DNA of 64,000 bases, from positions 1 to 64,000 of the forward strand of contig NZ_CP028940.1 in the NCBI RefSeq assembly GCF_013307205.1. The letters are read 5' to 3'. The position numbers and the translations under genes were made by a program. The stretch comes from Polynucleobacter arcticus. GTDB lineage: Bacteria; Pseudomonadota; Gammaproteobacteria; Burkholderiales; Burkholderiaceae. Below, piece by piece: positions 12,761-23,450 of this stretch. The stretch's first letter is position 1. The number at the start of each line of letters is the position of its first letter. Below the pieces are notes generated by a model. That model made no database searches and had not been told where the DNA came from. It saw nothing but the letters and a program-made list of their open reading frames with translations.

Positions 12761-13297
12761 ATGGCTGAATTAGCCACAATTGCTCGCCCTTACGCCGAAG
12801 CGCTTTTCCAAAGCACTAAGCCTGCTGAGCTGGCCACTTGTTTAGAGCAGTTAAATGAGCTGGCACAGCTTGCTGCGTTGCCAGAGGTTGCTGTTTTATC
12901 AAACAATCCAAAAGTATCTGCAGATGATTTAAGCAAATTGCTCTCTGGCATGGTGAAGACGAAGTTGGATGGCAAGATTGCAAGCTTTTTGAGTTTGGTA
13001 AATCAAAACCACCGCTTATCAGCCATTCCTGAAATTGCTAGTCAATTTGAGGCGATGAAGAATCAGAGCGAAGGTGCAGCAGAAGTAATGATTACTAGCG
13101 CATTCCCATTAGAGGGGTCCGCGCTAAATGATTTGTTGTCAAGTTTGAAGAAGCGCTTTGGGGGTAAAGAATTGCGCCCAACTATCCAAGTAGATCCTGC
13201 ATTGATTGGCGGAGTTCGCATTCAAGTGGGTGATGAGGTATTGGATAGCTCCGTGAAGGCACGGTTAGCTCAAATGCAAGCAAGTCTTGGCGCATAA
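12761..13297 (+). CDS. atpH: ATP synthase F1 subunit delta
   Basis: Subunit delta caps F1 and joins it to the b-stalk. The 178-residue protein starts AELATIARPYAEALFQ, the conserved N-terminal helical signature, and ends with the GGVRIQVGDEVLDSSVKARL motif typical of the OSCP/delta family. It begins one base after the atpF stop and lies 45 bases before atpA. Confidence 0.96.
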   Translation: MAELATIARPYAEALFQSTKPAELATCLEQLNELAQLAALPEVAVLSNNPKVSADDLSKLLSGMVKTKLDGKIASFLSLVNQNHRLSAIPEIASQFEAMKNQSEGAAEVMITSAFPLEGSALNDLLSSLKKRFGGKELRPTIQVDPALIGGVRIQVGDEVLDSSVKARLAQMQASLGA

Positions 13298-13342
13298 GTT
13301 ATCCCTATTAAGAACATACGAAATAAGACCCAGGAGTAAGTA

Positions 13343-14884
13343 ATGCAACTCAACCCTTCCGAGATCAGTGAACTGATCAAAAGCCGAATTAGCGAAATGG
13401 GCGTTGACTCCCAGCTTCGCAACGAAGGCACTGTAATTTCAGTGACCGACGGTATTTGCCGCGTACACGGCCTGTCTGGTGTTATGCAGGGCGAAATGTT
13501 GGAATTCCCTAACAACACCATTGGCCTCGCGTTAAACCTTGAGCGTGATTCAGTTGGTGCTGTGGTGTTGGGTGAGTACACCCATATTAAAGAAGGCGAC
13601 CCGGTTAAATGTACTGGCCGCATTCTGGAAGTTCCAGTTGGTCCAGAGTTGCTCGGTCGCGTTGTAAACGCACTCGGTCAGCCGATTGATGGCAAAGGCC
13701 CAATCAATACGAAGTTGACTGACTTCATTGAAAAGGTCGCTCCAGGCGTTATTGCACGTCAATCCGTTAGTCAGCCAGTGCAAACTGGTTTGAAGGCGAT
13801 TGATGCAATGGTTCCAATCGGCCGTGGTCAGCGCGAGTTGATCATTGGTGACCGTCAAACAGGTAAGACAGCAGTTGCGGTTGACGCGATCATTAACCAA
13901 AAAGGTAAAGGCGTTTATTGCGTTTACGTTGCGATCGGTCAAAAAGCTTCTACTATTGCTAACGTTGTTCGCAAGCTCACAGAGCTAGGCGCAATGGAAT
14001 ATACGGTTGTTGTCGCGGCAAGTGCTTCTGAGTCTGCAGCGATGCAGTATTTATCTGCATATGCTGGCTGCACAATGGGCGAATACTTCCGCGATCGTGG
14101 TGAAGACGCGTTGATCGTGTATGACGATTTAACAAAACAAGCCGTTGCATACCGTCAGATTTCTCTGCTTTTGCGTCGCCCACCAGGCCGCGAAGCTTAC
14201 CCTGGCGATGTGTTCTATCTCCACTCACGTTTGCTCGAGCGCGCCGCTCGTGTAAATGCCGAATACGTAGAGAAATTTACAAATGGCTCGGTAAAAGGTA
14301 AGACGGGTTCTTTGACTGCATTGCCAATTATTGAAACCCAAGCTGGTGACGTTTCTGCGTTCGTTCCAACCAATGTGATTTCGATTACTGACGGTCAGAT
14401 CTTCTTAGAAACTGACTTGTTTAATGCCGGCGTACGTCCTGCGATTAACGCCGGTATTTCAGTGTCACGTGTTGGTGGCGCAGCTCAAACTAAAGTCATT
14501 AAGAAGCTGTCTGGCGGTATTCGTACCGACTTGGCGCAGTATCGTGAACTCGCAGCGTTTGCGCAGTTTGCGTCAGACCTTGATGATGCAACTCGTAAGC
14601 AGCTCGAGCGCGGTAAGCGTGTTACTGAGTTGTGCAAACAGGCACAGTACAAGCCATTGCAAGTTTGGGAAATGGCTGCCTCACTTTATGCCATGAACAA
14701 CGGCTACTTTGATGATCTTGAAGTAAAGCATGTTTTAGCATTTGAAAAAGGCTTGCAAGATCATTTGAAATCAAAATACGCTGATTTAGTTGGTCGTATT
14801 GAAGAGACCAAAGACTTGAGCAAAGATGACGAAGCTGCTTTGCGTGCCGCAATTGAGGATTACAAGCGTTCAGCCTCTTTCTAA
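13343..14884 (+). CDS. atpA: ATP synthase F1 subunit alpha
   Basis: Subunit alpha carries the non-catalytic nucleotide sites of the F1 hexamer and contributes the arginine finger. At 513 residues it is exactly the E. coli length. The P-loop [10 protein letters not shown] lies at about residues 170-179. [34 protein letters not shown] (about 256-290) is the family signature region; the catalytic-site Arg is in the later RVGGAAQ region. A GGAG site precedes the ATG. Confidence 0.98.
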   Translation: MQLNPSEISELIKSRISEMGVDSQLRNEGTVISVTDGICRVHGLSGVMQGEMLEFPNNTIGLALNLERDSVGAVVLGEYTHIKEGDPVKCTGRILEVPVGPELLGRVVNALGQPIDGKGPINTKLTDFIEKVAPGVIARQSVSQPVQTGLKAIDAMVPIGRGQRELIIGDRQTGKTAVAVDAIINQKGKGVYCVYVAIGQKASTIANVVRKLTELGAMEYTVVVAASASESAAMQYLSAYAGCTMGEYFRDRGEDALIVYDDLTKQAVAYRQISLLLRRPPGREAYPGDVFYLHSRLLERAARVNAEYVEKFTNGSVKGKTGSLTALPIIETQAGDVSAFVPTNVISITDGQIFLETDLFNAGVRPAINAGISVSRVGGAAQTKVIKKLSGGIRTDLAQYRELAAFAQFASDLDDATRKQLERGKRVTELCKQAQYKPLQVWEMAASLYAMNNGYFDDLEVKHVLAFEKGLQDHLKSKYADLVGRIEETKDLSKDDEAALRAAIEDYKRSASF

Positions 14885-14901
14885 GAGGACTCGCATAAAT
14901 C

Positions 14902-15771
14902 ATGGCAAGCACAAAAGAGATACGATCTAAGATCAAGAGCGTGCAAAACACGCGCAAGATCACGAAGGCAATGGAAATGGTCGCTGCATCGAAGATGCGT
15001 CGCGCCCAAGAGCGCATGCGTAATGCGCGCCCATATGCTGAAAAAATTCGTGAAATTGTGGCCAATCTTTCCAAAGCAAATCCTGAGTTCCGCCCTGCTT
15101 ACATGGCAACTCGTGATGTAAAGAAAATTGGCACGATCTTGGTTACAACAGACAAAGGTTTGTGCGGAGGTTTAAACACCAATGTATTGCGTCTGATTGC
15201 AAACCAAGTGCGCGATATGCAAGGCAGTAATATTGATATTGAATACACTGCTATCGGTTCAAAAGGTCTCCAGTTTTTGAATCGTTCAAAAGCAAAGCTG
15301 ATTTCTCAAACGACTCAAATTGGCGATACGCCACACATGGATGTGTTGATTGGCGCAATTACTGCCCAGTTGGAAGCGTTTGAGCGGGGCGAAATTGATG
15401 CTGTGTACTTGGCATATAACCGCTTTGTAAATGCAATGAAACAAGAGCCGGTTTTAGAAAAACTTTTGCCCCTAGAGTCGGATGCATTGACCTCAGAAGA
15501 AAAAACGGGAAATTCTTGGGATTACATTTACGAGCCTGATGCGGAGTCGATTTTGAATGGCCTGCTCAAGCGTTATGTAGAAGCAATGATTTATCAAGCT
15601 GTTGCTGAAAACATGGCTTCAGAACAATCTGCACGAATGGTCTCAATGAAGGCCGCTTCAGATAATGCGAAGAATGTGATTGGTGAATTGCAATTGGTGT
15701 ACAACAAAACACGACAGGCTGCTATTACTAAAGAGTTGTCAGAGATTGTTGGCGGAGCGGCTGCGGTTTAA
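14902..15771 (+). CDS. atpG: ATP synthase F1 subunit gamma
   Basis: Subunit gamma is the central shaft that couples c-ring rotation to catalysis. The 289-residue protein begins [20 protein letters not shown] and has [15 protein letters not shown], the N-terminal helix of the shaft, while the C-terminal helix contains [19 protein letters not shown]. Both are strongly conserved. GGTTTG-type codons for the [10 protein letters not shown] motif lie near residue 85. It begins 17 bases after atpA. Confidence 0.97.
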   Translation: MASTKEIRSKIKSVQNTRKITKAMEMVAASKMRRAQERMRNARPYAEKIREIVANLSKANPEFRPAYMATRDVKKIGTILVTTDKGLCGGLNTNVLRLIANQVRDMQGSNIDIEYTAIGSKGLQFLNRSKAKLISQTTQIGDTPHMDVLIGAITAQLEAFERGEIDAVYLAYNRFVNAMKQEPVLEKLLPLESDALTSEEKTGNSWDYIYEPDAESILNGLLKRYVEAMIYQAVAENMASEQSARMVSMKAASDNAKNVIGELQLVYNKTRQAAITKELSEIVGGAAAV

Positions 15772-15811
15772 GCGGTCAGCGTTTAGGTATACGAAAGAAT
15801 TCAGGAATTAA

Positions 15812-17227
<1,416 letters not shown>

Positions 17228-17248
17228 TCGAAGTCATCTAGGGAAATT

Positions 17249-17665
17249 ATGTCCACCATACGCGTCGATGTAGTAAGTGCTGAGCAATCTATTTTCAGCG
17301 GTGAAGCCAAGTTTGTTGCGCTTCCTGGTGAAAACGGCGAGCTCGGTATCTTGCGTGGCCACACCCCTTTGATTACACGTATTCGTCCAGGTTCAGTTCG
17401 CATTGAAAAGGCGGATGGTGACGAAGAGTTTGTATTCGTAGCGGGCGGCTATTTAGAGGTTCAGCCTGATCGTGTCACGGTATTGGCAGATACTGCTATT
17501 CGTGGCCACGATCTAGATGAAGCTAAGGCAAATGAAGCTAAGAAGCGCGCTGAAGAAGCCATGCAGAATCGTGGCACTGAATTTGATTTAGCTTTAGCTC
17601 AATCAGAGTTTGCCATGGCTGCAGCTCAACTTGCAGCAATTGCTCGTTTCCGTCGTAAAAAGTAA
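17249..17665 (+). CDS. atpC: ATP synthase F1 subunit epsilon
   Basis: Subunit epsilon sits at the foot of the shaft and inhibits ATP hydrolysis. The 138-residue protein has the N-terminal beta-sandwich ([20 protein letters not shown] and [14 protein letters not shown]) and a C-terminal two-helix domain rich in Ala, Glu and Lys. This is the usual length. It closes the atp cluster and hemE starts 15 bases later. Confidence 0.97.
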   Translation: MSTIRVDVVSAEQSIFSGEAKFVALPGENGELGILRGHTPLITRIRPGSVRIEKADGDEEFVFVAGGYLEVQPDRVTVLADTAIRGHDLDEAKANEAKKRAEEAMQNRGTEFDLALAQSEFAMAAAQLAAIARFRRKK

Positions 17666-17680
17666 GAGCCGGCCATCTCC

Positions 17681-18787
17681 TTGTTGTTAAACGACCGGTT
17701 TTTAAAGGCCTGCTTGGGCGAAGCGGTGGATCAAACACCGCTTTGGCTTATGCGCCAAGCGGGTCGCTATCTCCCTGAATACAATGCTACTCGAGCCAGA
17801 GCTGGAAGTTTTCTCGGGCTCGCCAAAAATCCTGCATACGCAACCGAGGTAACACTCCAACCACTGGATCGCTATCCTTTGGACGCAGCAATTTTGTTCT
17901 CTGATATTTTGACCATTCCCGATGCAATGGGGTTGGGTCTGAAATTTACTGCAGGTGAAGGCCCCAGTTTTGACCGCCCCCTTCGCACTGAAGAGGCAGT
18001 AAAGAAATTACGTGTTGCGGATATGGATGAGCTCAAATATGTTTTTGATGCAGTTTCAGAAATTCGTAAAGCATTAATTCAAGATGGTAAGCAGCGAGTT
18101 CCTCTGATAGGCTTTTCCGGAAGTCCGTGGACATTGGCCTGTTACATGATTGATGGATCTGGTTCTGACGACTTTCGTCATGCCAAAACGATGATGTTTA
18201 GTCGTCCTGATTTGCTTGAGCATATCCTTGAGATTAATGTGCAATCTGTTGCTGCATATCTGACAGAGCAAGTTAAGTCTGGCGCTCAAGCACTAATGAT
18301 TTTTGATACCTGGGGGGGTTTGCTTCCAGATGGCTGGTATCAGCGTATGTCATTAGCAGCTATGCAAAAAGTGATCGCATTACTACCCCGTGAGCATGAA
18401 GGTCGCAAGATTCCTATCATTATGTTTACCAAAGGTGGCGGTATTTGGTTAAATGATATGGCTCAAATTGGCGCGGATGTTATTGCGATCGACTGGACCA
18501 TGCGCCTAAGTCGTGCCCGCAAACAACTTCTAGAAATTAACAAGCCTTTGTCCCTGCAGGGTAATTTAGATCCCCTCATTCTATTTTCAGAGCCAAAGCA
18601 AATTGCAGCGGCCGCCTGTGATTTGCTAGAAGATTTAGCCAGCGCTCCCGCATTGAGGGCTGGGCTTCATTCTTTAGATGGTCACATCTTCAATCTTGGC
18701 CACGGAATTAATCAATTCACGCCGCCAGAAAGCGTAACAGCGCTCTCTGAGACGGTGATCTCTAAGTCAAAAGCCCTCCGGGCATAG
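17681..18787 (+). CDS. hemE: Uroporphyrinogen decarboxylase
   Basis: HemE removes four carboxyl groups from uroporphyrinogen III to give coproporphyrinogen III in haem synthesis. The substrate-binding [10 protein letters not shown] is at about residues 25-34, the essential Asp is in [14 protein letters not shown], and [16 protein letters not shown] and MFTKGGG are also family motifs. The 368-residue length is usual. Family members start a few residues before NDRFL, which leaves only TTG at 17681 or 17684 as a start, without a clear Shine-Dalgarno sequence. Reading through from atpC, 15 bases upstream, may supply ribosomes. Confidence 0.96.
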   Translation: MLLNDRFLKACLGEAVDQTPLWLMRQAGRYLPEYNATRARAGSFLGLAKNPAYATEVTLQPLDRYPLDAAILFSDILTIPDAMGLGLKFTAGEGPSFDRPLRTEEAVKKLRVADMDELKYVFDAVSEIRKALIQDGKQRVPLIGFSGSPWTLACYMIDGSGSDDFRHAKTMMFSRPDLLEHILEINVQSVAAYLTEQVKSGAQALMIFDTWGGLLPDGWYQRMSLAAMQKVIALLPREHEGRKIPIIMFTKGGGIWLNDMAQIGADVIAIDWTMRLSRARKQLLEINKPLSLQGNLDPLILFSEPKQIAAAACDLLEDLASAPALRAGLHSLDGHIFNLGHGINQFTPPESVTALSETVISKSKALRA

Positions 18788-19054
18788 CAGTAACGATAAG
18801 CAGTTGCTAACATTAGCCAAGATTTCGGCAAAAGTTATGCACAGAATTGTGCAGCATCATAAATACAGTGAGATTCATGTGAATTATCAACTTTCACTTT
18901 TAGAAATCACTATAAATATCTGATTTATATAGCAAATTAATAAAATGCTAATTTTCTGTGCAAGATAGCATTCCTATAAAATGACAATAGAAATTTAAAT
19001 TAGCGAATGATATCCACAGACTTATCCACAGGCTAAGACAGAAAATTTTAGTGA
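18788..19054. promoter_or_regulatory. hemE-priA intergenic region with DnaA boxes
   Basis: This AT-rich gap holds a perfect DnaA box TTATCCACA (19022-19030), a one-mismatch box ATATCCACA (19010-19018), and another one-mismatch box TTATGCACA (18835-18843). The last overlaps the palindrome TGCACA-GAAT-TGTGCA (18838-18853). I saw no convincing gene here. The boxes lie directly before priA and may regulate it or titrate DnaA. Confidence 0.6.
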
Positions 19055-21187
19055 ATGAAGCATAAACCCATCGTAGTGCAGGTAGTAATAGATAAGCCCT
19101 TGGCACAAGGCTTTGATTATTTATGGGATGCTGAAAAACTAGGCAATTTACCAGAGATTGGACATATTGTAGAAGTGCCATTTGCCAGATCAAAAGTAAT
19201 TGGACTTGTAATAAAAGTGAGCGATCACTCCGAATATGAGATTGAAAAGCTCAAAACTATAGATCGTTTGGCTCCACTTCCGCCCCTAGACCCAGCATCA
19301 CTCAGATTAATGAATTTTGCTAGCCAGTACTATGTGCACGCGCTGGGCGAAACTATTTTGCCAACCATTCCAAAGATGTGGAAAAAGGCCGAGGATTGGG
19401 AAAAGGCCCATAAGAAATTAGAGTCTGCAGGCAAGCAAGCTAAAAAAGATGGCAATGTCATTGCAGAGGGTTTAATAAACCAAGATCAACTAAATTCAAG
19501 TCAAAAGAATGCCTTACAAGCGCTACTGTCAGAAGGCCAAAAAAGAAATCTATTCCGGGCAATTCTTCTGCAGGGACAAACTGGAAGTGGCAAAACTGCG
19601 GTCTTTCTAAATTGGCTGGCAAGTATTCTGCAGGATGAAAGCGCCCAAGTACTTTTGCTAGTGCCGGAGATTAATTTGACGCCACAGTTAGAGAGACGGG
19701 TCAGGGCTTACTTTCCCAATAAAAAAATGGCCGTATTGCATAGTGGTGTCAGCGAAAAGAAACGTGGCGTAGCTTGGTATGAGGCAATGACCGGCAAAGC
19801 GCAAATCATTTTGGGAACAAGGTTGGCAGCCTTAACGCCAATGCCGAACCTACGTGCAATAGTAGTTGATGAGGAGCATGACCCATCGTACAAACAACAA
19901 GATGGGACTCGATACTCTGCAAGAGATTTGGCAATATGGCGTGCACATGATCAAAAGACGCCAATTTTATTATCTTCGGCGACACCATCTCTAGAGACTT
20001 GGATGGCAGCGCAGTCAGGGCGTTATGAATACATCCGCCTTGATCAGCGGGCTCAGGGGGCTAGTCTGCCCGGCGTGCATTTAATTAATACGCGTGATCC
20101 ACAAAATCAATTTAGTCCTGGAGATGCAGACGCGCCCAAACAGAAGAGTCTGATAACTAAAACATTAGCTCGTGCTATTACAAAAACGCTGAAGGCAAAA
20201 AAACAGAGCTTAATATTAATTAACCGTCGTGGGTATGCTCCAGTATTAAGTTGTTCTGCATGCAGCTGGCTGTCGAAATGCACTCAATGCTCTACTTACA
20301 CAGTGATGCATAAGGCGGGCGCATTAGGTAGAAGATCGGTACTCAGTTGCCACCACTGTGGACTGATAAAGTCGATTCCGAGCTTCTGCCCTGACTGTGG
20401 AAATGCAGACTTAAAAACGCTGGGTCATGGTACACAGAAACTAGAAGATGCGATTGAAGAAATGTGGCCACATGCAAGAGTGCTTAGGGTCGATACAGAT
20501 TCGAGCAGAAAGAGCAAAGGAGCAGAGGCGCTCTTTCAGGAAATACACGATGGTAATGTAGATATTGTGGTCGGCACTCAAATGATTGCAAAGGGACATG
20601 ACTACCAAAACATTGGATTGGTTGCAGTTCTCGATGCAGATAGCAGACTCTATTCGGCAGACTTTAGGGCAGCCGAAAGATTGTTTGCGCAATTAGTGCA
20701 AGTTGCTGGACGAGCCGGTAGGTCGGGAACCGCCGGAGATAATGGCGGCGACATTTTTATTGAGACTCAGTATCCAGAGTCGCCTGTATTTCAGTACTTG
20801 CTGAGGCATGATGTTGATGGTTTTATGGCGTTTACTGCGAGTGAGAGAGAGGAGGCAGGTTTACCGCCCTGCTCTTATCAAGCCTTAGTTCATGCAGAGT
20901 CTAAAAGCCTAGATAAAGCGATTCGGTTTTTAACTGAGCTAAAGGTGCACATGAAAACTAAAGGCTTGATTACTAAAGAATTGAAGGTTTACGATCCAGT
21001 GCCCAAACCGGTTATGAGAGTAGCTGGCTCAGAGCGTGCTCAATTATTAATTGAATCAGTTAATCGCAAAGTGCTGCAGGAGGCGCTTGAAGCTGTAGAT
21101 CTGGAGCTGCGCCAAGATTCTCAGGGGCGCATTAGCAAGGTATCACGCATTCGTTGGTTGATAGAGCGTGATCCGATTGCGATTTAA
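19055..21187 (+). CDS. priA: Primosomal replication-restart helicase PriA
   Basis: PriA recognises stalled forks and reloads the replisome outside oriC. The N-terminal 3'-end binding domain covers about residues 1-110. The helicase core has Walker A GQTGSGKTAVFL near 173, the DEEHD box near 271, and eight cysteines in four pairs (CSAC, CTQC, CHHC, CPDC) around 400-450 that bind two zinc ions. GRAGRSG near 550 is motif VI. The 710-residue length compares with 732 in E. coli. The ATG at 19055 has an in-frame stop just upstream, so no longer start exists. The stop overlaps the stop of gcvH on the other strand by 4 bases. Confidence 0.97.
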   Translation: MKHKPIVVQVVIDKPLAQGFDYLWDAEKLGNLPEIGHIVEVPFARSKVIGLVIKVSDHSEYEIEKLKTIDRLAPLPPLDPASLRLMNFASQYYVHALGETILPTIPKMWKKAEDWEKAHKKLESAGKQAKKDGNVIAEGLINQDQLNSSQKNALQALLSEGQKRNLFRAILLQGQTGSGKTAVFLNWLASILQDESAQVLLLVPEINLTPQLERRVRAYFPNKKMAVLHSGVSEKKRGVAWYEAMTGKAQIILGTRLAALTPMPNLRAIVVDEEHDPSYKQQDGTRYSARDLAIWRAHDQKTPILLSSATPSLETWMAAQSGRYEYIRLDQRAQGASLPGVHLINTRDPQNQFSPGDADAPKQKSLITKTLARAITKTLKAKKQSLILINRRGYAPVLSCSACSWLSKCTQCSTYTVMHKAGALGRRSVLSCHHCGLIKSIPSFCPDCGNADLKTLGHGTQKLEDAIEEMWPHARVLRVDTDSSRKSKGAEALFQEIHDGNVDIVVGTQMIAKGHDYQNIGLVAVLDADSRLYSADFRAAERLFAQLVQVAGRAGRSGTAGDNGGDIFIETQYPESPVFQYLLRHDVDGFMAFTASEREEAGLPPCSYQALVHAESKSLDKAIRFLTELKVHMKTKGLITKELKVYDPVPKPVMRVAGSERAQLLIESVNRKVLQEALEAVDLELRQDSQGRISKVSRIRWLIERDPIAI

Positions 21188-21576
21188 GCGCCTGCACTCA
21201 AGTTGTATTTCTCAAGCGGCATTAAAGTTGCTAGTTCTGCTTGAAGTGTTTCCTCTGAAGTCGGTTTGATTTTAAAAAGCCAAACTGCATAAGGCTTTTC
21301 ATTCACAATCTCAGGTGACGCATCTACCTCTTCATTGAGCGCTACGATTTCACCGCTAATGGGCGCATGAATATCACTTGCAGCCTTAACAGATTCAATT
21401 ACAGCAATCGGCAATCCTTGCTTAACTTGCTGTCCAACTTTTGGCGCCTGAAAAAACATGACATCACCTAGTGCCTCTTGAGCATGATTGCTAATGCCGA
21501 CCCACACTAATCCATCATCTTCGATGCTGGCCCATTCGTGCGTTTCTGCAAATTTAAATGTATCTTGAGTTTTCAT
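21184..21576 (-). CDS. gcvH: Glycine cleavage system H protein
   Basis: GcvH carries the lipoyl-bound aminomethyl group between the P, T and L proteins of glycine cleavage, and in some bacteria supplies lipoate to other enzymes. The 130-residue protein shows HEWASIEDDG, GISNHAQEALGDVMF and ESVKAASD, whose Lys is the lipoylation site. I place the start at the ATG at 21576, preceded by AGGAT, because the family begins only a few residues before the HEW motif. A longer upstream frame is not conserved-looking. No gcvT or gcvP is adjacent. It converges with priA, sharing 4 bases at the stops. Confidence 0.93.
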   Translation of the reverse strand: MKTQDTFKFAETHEWASIEDDGLVWVGISNHAQEALGDVMFFQAPKVGQQVKQGLPIAVIESVKAASDIHAPISGEIVALNEEVDASPEIVNEKPYAVWLFKIKPTSEETLQAELATLMPLEKYNLSAGA

Positions 21577-21805
21577 TACATATCCTGTGAGTTGTATTCT
21601 AGCTTTTTCGCTAAGAAACAGGCGACGCTGATGTAGTAGATCTTGGCGTTGATTTTGATAAATAAGGACGCCTGAATTTGGTGAGCAATATGCTCGATGC
21701 AAGCCTTACGAGAAAAATACATTTTCCTCATTGTTATTTAGCCAACTGCATTCAAGCCCTGCTTTTGGCAAAGAGCGTAAAACTAAATCTTAAGTTGAGA
21801 ATGAT

Positions 21806-21835
21806 AAAAACCTAATTGTGAAATTAGGTTTTTGC
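21806..21835 (-). terminator. Intrinsic terminator of the zinc-ribbon gene
   Basis: AAAAACCTAATT (21806-21817) and AATTAGGTTTTT (21822-21833) form a perfect 12-base stem with a 4-base loop, with T runs on either strand. The stop codon of the minus-strand gene at 21824 lies inside the stem. It could work in both directions, between gcvH upstream region and the zinc-ribbon gene. Confidence 0.8.
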
Positions 21836-22009
21836 AGAGCCAGTGCGATGTGTGCGGTTATACAAGCAGCTAGCGCAAATCCATCGCTGCTTACGATTAC
21901 TCGTCGGAATCCATGTGCCACCTTCCAGACGCTTTTCGCGACTGCAGGAAGAGCAAAATTTCAGGCTCTGAGAGGTTTCTTGGGTAGCAGCTGGAGTCGA
22001 GGTAGTCAT
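21824..22009 (-). CDS. Small zinc-ribbon protein, unknown function
   Basis: The 61-residue product, counted from the ATG at 22009, contains CSSC near residue 20 and CASC near residue 45, separated by a charged stretch with EKRLEGGTWIPTSNRKQRWI. Two CxxC pairs at this spacing make a zinc ribbon likely, and the Thr/Ser-rich N-terminus looks disordered. A TTG two codons upstream (22015) is an alternative start. It follows the desaturase by about 40 bases on the same strand and its stop is in a strong terminator, so it looks like the last gene of that transcript. I do not recognise a named family. Confidence 0.62.
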   Translation of the reverse strand: MTTSTPAATQETSQSLKFCSSCSREKRLEGGTWIPTSNRKQRWICASCLYNRTHRTGSAKT

Positions 22010-22049
22010 GGGCAATCCGGGTAAGCCAAATCTTTACAAAAGACCTATT

Positions 22050-23192
22050 TTACCCGTTTTGTCCCACTGGGGCTGGGCTCAAAACAACTCTAACGGAATC
22101 AGCCGTTTTATTGCCATCAAAATCGAGCCAAGCCTTATTCTCAAAGTCATATAGCTTGCACTTGCGGGCAGTATCGAAATACCAGGCCCAGGAGAATTTT
22201 TGAATGAAAATACGCTCAGGAAGGATGGTTTCTAAGGTATTTTGGGCTTCTGGGAGGCGGTATAGAGGTACGCTCATATCCACGTGATGTGCGGTGTGTT
22301 CCATGATATGGTGCATTAAAGAGCCCCAAATCCAGTTAAAAGTTAAATGGACTGTAGTGGATACGAAAGGCTGAGCACGTAACCACTCCGACTTCTTGTC
22401 ATACCAAGATACGGATGGATGGGTGTGGTGGACGTAGACCACAAATCCGATCATTCCATTCCAAAACAAGAACGGGATGGCAAAGCCGGTAATCAATCCC
22501 AGCCAAATAGACTGTCCCGTAGCAAGGGCACCGGCAATGAGGCAGCCAATCCAAATAATGGCAAAGCCAGTTACCAATAGATTGTCTTTCAGGAAAATTG
22601 GACGATCACCCGGCTTGTTTTTTGCGTTAGGAAAGTACTCGCGTCTCCACCAGATTTCAATTAGGTAGTAGAAGACCGGACCCCAGCCACTACGGTAGAG
22701 GCGCTCTACAGTTTTGCGCCATGCAGGCAAGGCATCAAATTCCGCTTTGGATAATGGCGCCCAGACAAAGTCAAAGCCCTTCAGGTTAGTTTGGCCGTGG
22801 TGAACCACGTTATGCCCTACATCCCATAAGCTATATGGGGTTAGGGACGGCAAAAATGCAATTCGTCCCAGTACTTTATTGAGTTCGCGGTGTGGCGTGA
22901 AGCTTTGATGGCAAGCATCGTGGCCCAAAATAAAGATACGACCAGTCACAAAGCCAGCAACGATGCCAAGAATGATTTTGAGTAGCAAGCTTTCCACAAA
23001 GATGGTGCCAGCAATACAGCCAAGCCATAAAACCGCATCCATTACTAGCAGCATGATGGCTTTTGCTGTTTCACCTTGGGCCATTGGTATCAGCCAGCCA
23101 CGAATCACTTTGCGGTGAGGCAATGGAAGATTTGGCGCCAAGGGGTTGGCTAGAGATGGCTCAGAGAAAGCAGAATTTAGATTATTTGACAT
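22050..23192 (-). CDS. Membrane fatty acid desaturase
   Basis: This is a di-iron membrane desaturase or hydroxylase. Three histidine boxes are visible: GHDACHQ (HxxxH), HNVVHHG (HxxHH) and HTAHHVD (HxxHH). At least four hydrophobic segments lie around them. The 380-residue length fits acyl-lipid desaturases such as the DesA or delta-12 type. The bound substrate and position of the double bond cannot be told from sequence. I chose the ATG at 23192; a TTG four codons upstream is possible and neither has a strong ribosome site. It would introduce a double bond in membrane lipids, often in response to cold. The small zinc-ribbon gene follows. Confidence 0.9.
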   Translation of the reverse strand: MSNNLNSAFSEPSLANPLAPNLPLPHRKVIRGWLIPMAQGETAKAIMLLVMDAVLWLGCIAGTIFVESLLLKIILGIVAGFVTGRIFILGHDACHQSFTPHRELNKVLGRIAFLPSLTPYSLWDVGHNVVHHGQTNLKGFDFVWAPLSKAEFDALPAWRKTVERLYRSGWGPVFYYLIEIWWRREYFPNAKNKPGDRPIFLKDNLLVTGFAIIWIGCLIAGALATGQSIWLGLITGFAIPFLFWNGMIGFVVYVHHTHPSVSWYDKKSEWLRAQPFVSTTVHLTFNWIWGSLMHHIMEHTAHHVDMSVPLYRLPEAQNTLETILPERIFIQKFSWAWYFDTARKCKLYDFENKAWLDFDGNKTADSVRVVLSPAPVGQNG

Positions 23193-23270
23193 GATAAGAA
23201 TCAATAAGTTAGGTGCAAATGATAGCCTTTTTCAAGAATTCACGCATGGCGGTCAAAAACCCCCTGATTT

Positions 23271-23346
23271 TGGCGCGCCCGGCAGGAATCGAACCTGCGA
23301 CCCTTGGCTTCGGAGGCCAATACTCTATCCACTGAGCTACGGGCGC
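23271..23346 (-). tRNA. tRNA-Arg (CCG)
   Basis: On the minus strand, GCGCCCG pairs with CGGGCGC in a seven-base acceptor stem, followed by discriminator G and an encoded CCA. The anticodon loop reads CTCCGAA, giving anticodon CCG (arginine, codon CGG). The T-arm GGTTCGATTCC is canonical. It lies 78 bases upstream of the desaturase start on the same strand. Confidence 0.97.
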
Positions 23347-23402
23347 CAGCAGGAAAATCGCTAATTACGCCATTGTAAGGGCCTATATCCTCCCAGTCTC
23401 GT

Positions 23403-23408
23403 TATAAT
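23403..23408 (+). promoter_or_regulatory. Candidate -10 box for the membrane-anchor gene
   Basis: TATAAT at 23403-23408 is a perfect -10 hexamer about 43 bases before the ATG at 23451. No good -35 is found at the right distance, so this is a weak call. Confidence 0.35.
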
Positions 23409-23450
23409 CACTCAAAATTACTCTAAAACCAGTCAAACTATAAAAGTCCT

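Noticed and set aside
21818..22024. Plus-strand frame antisense to the zinc-ribbon gene
   Set aside because: The minus-strand frame has paired CxxC motifs, follows the desaturase and ends in a terminator, so it is the more plausible gene.
23146..23364. Plus-strand frame covering the tRNA-Arg and desaturase start
   Set aside because: It is antisense to the tRNA and the start of the desaturase gene.
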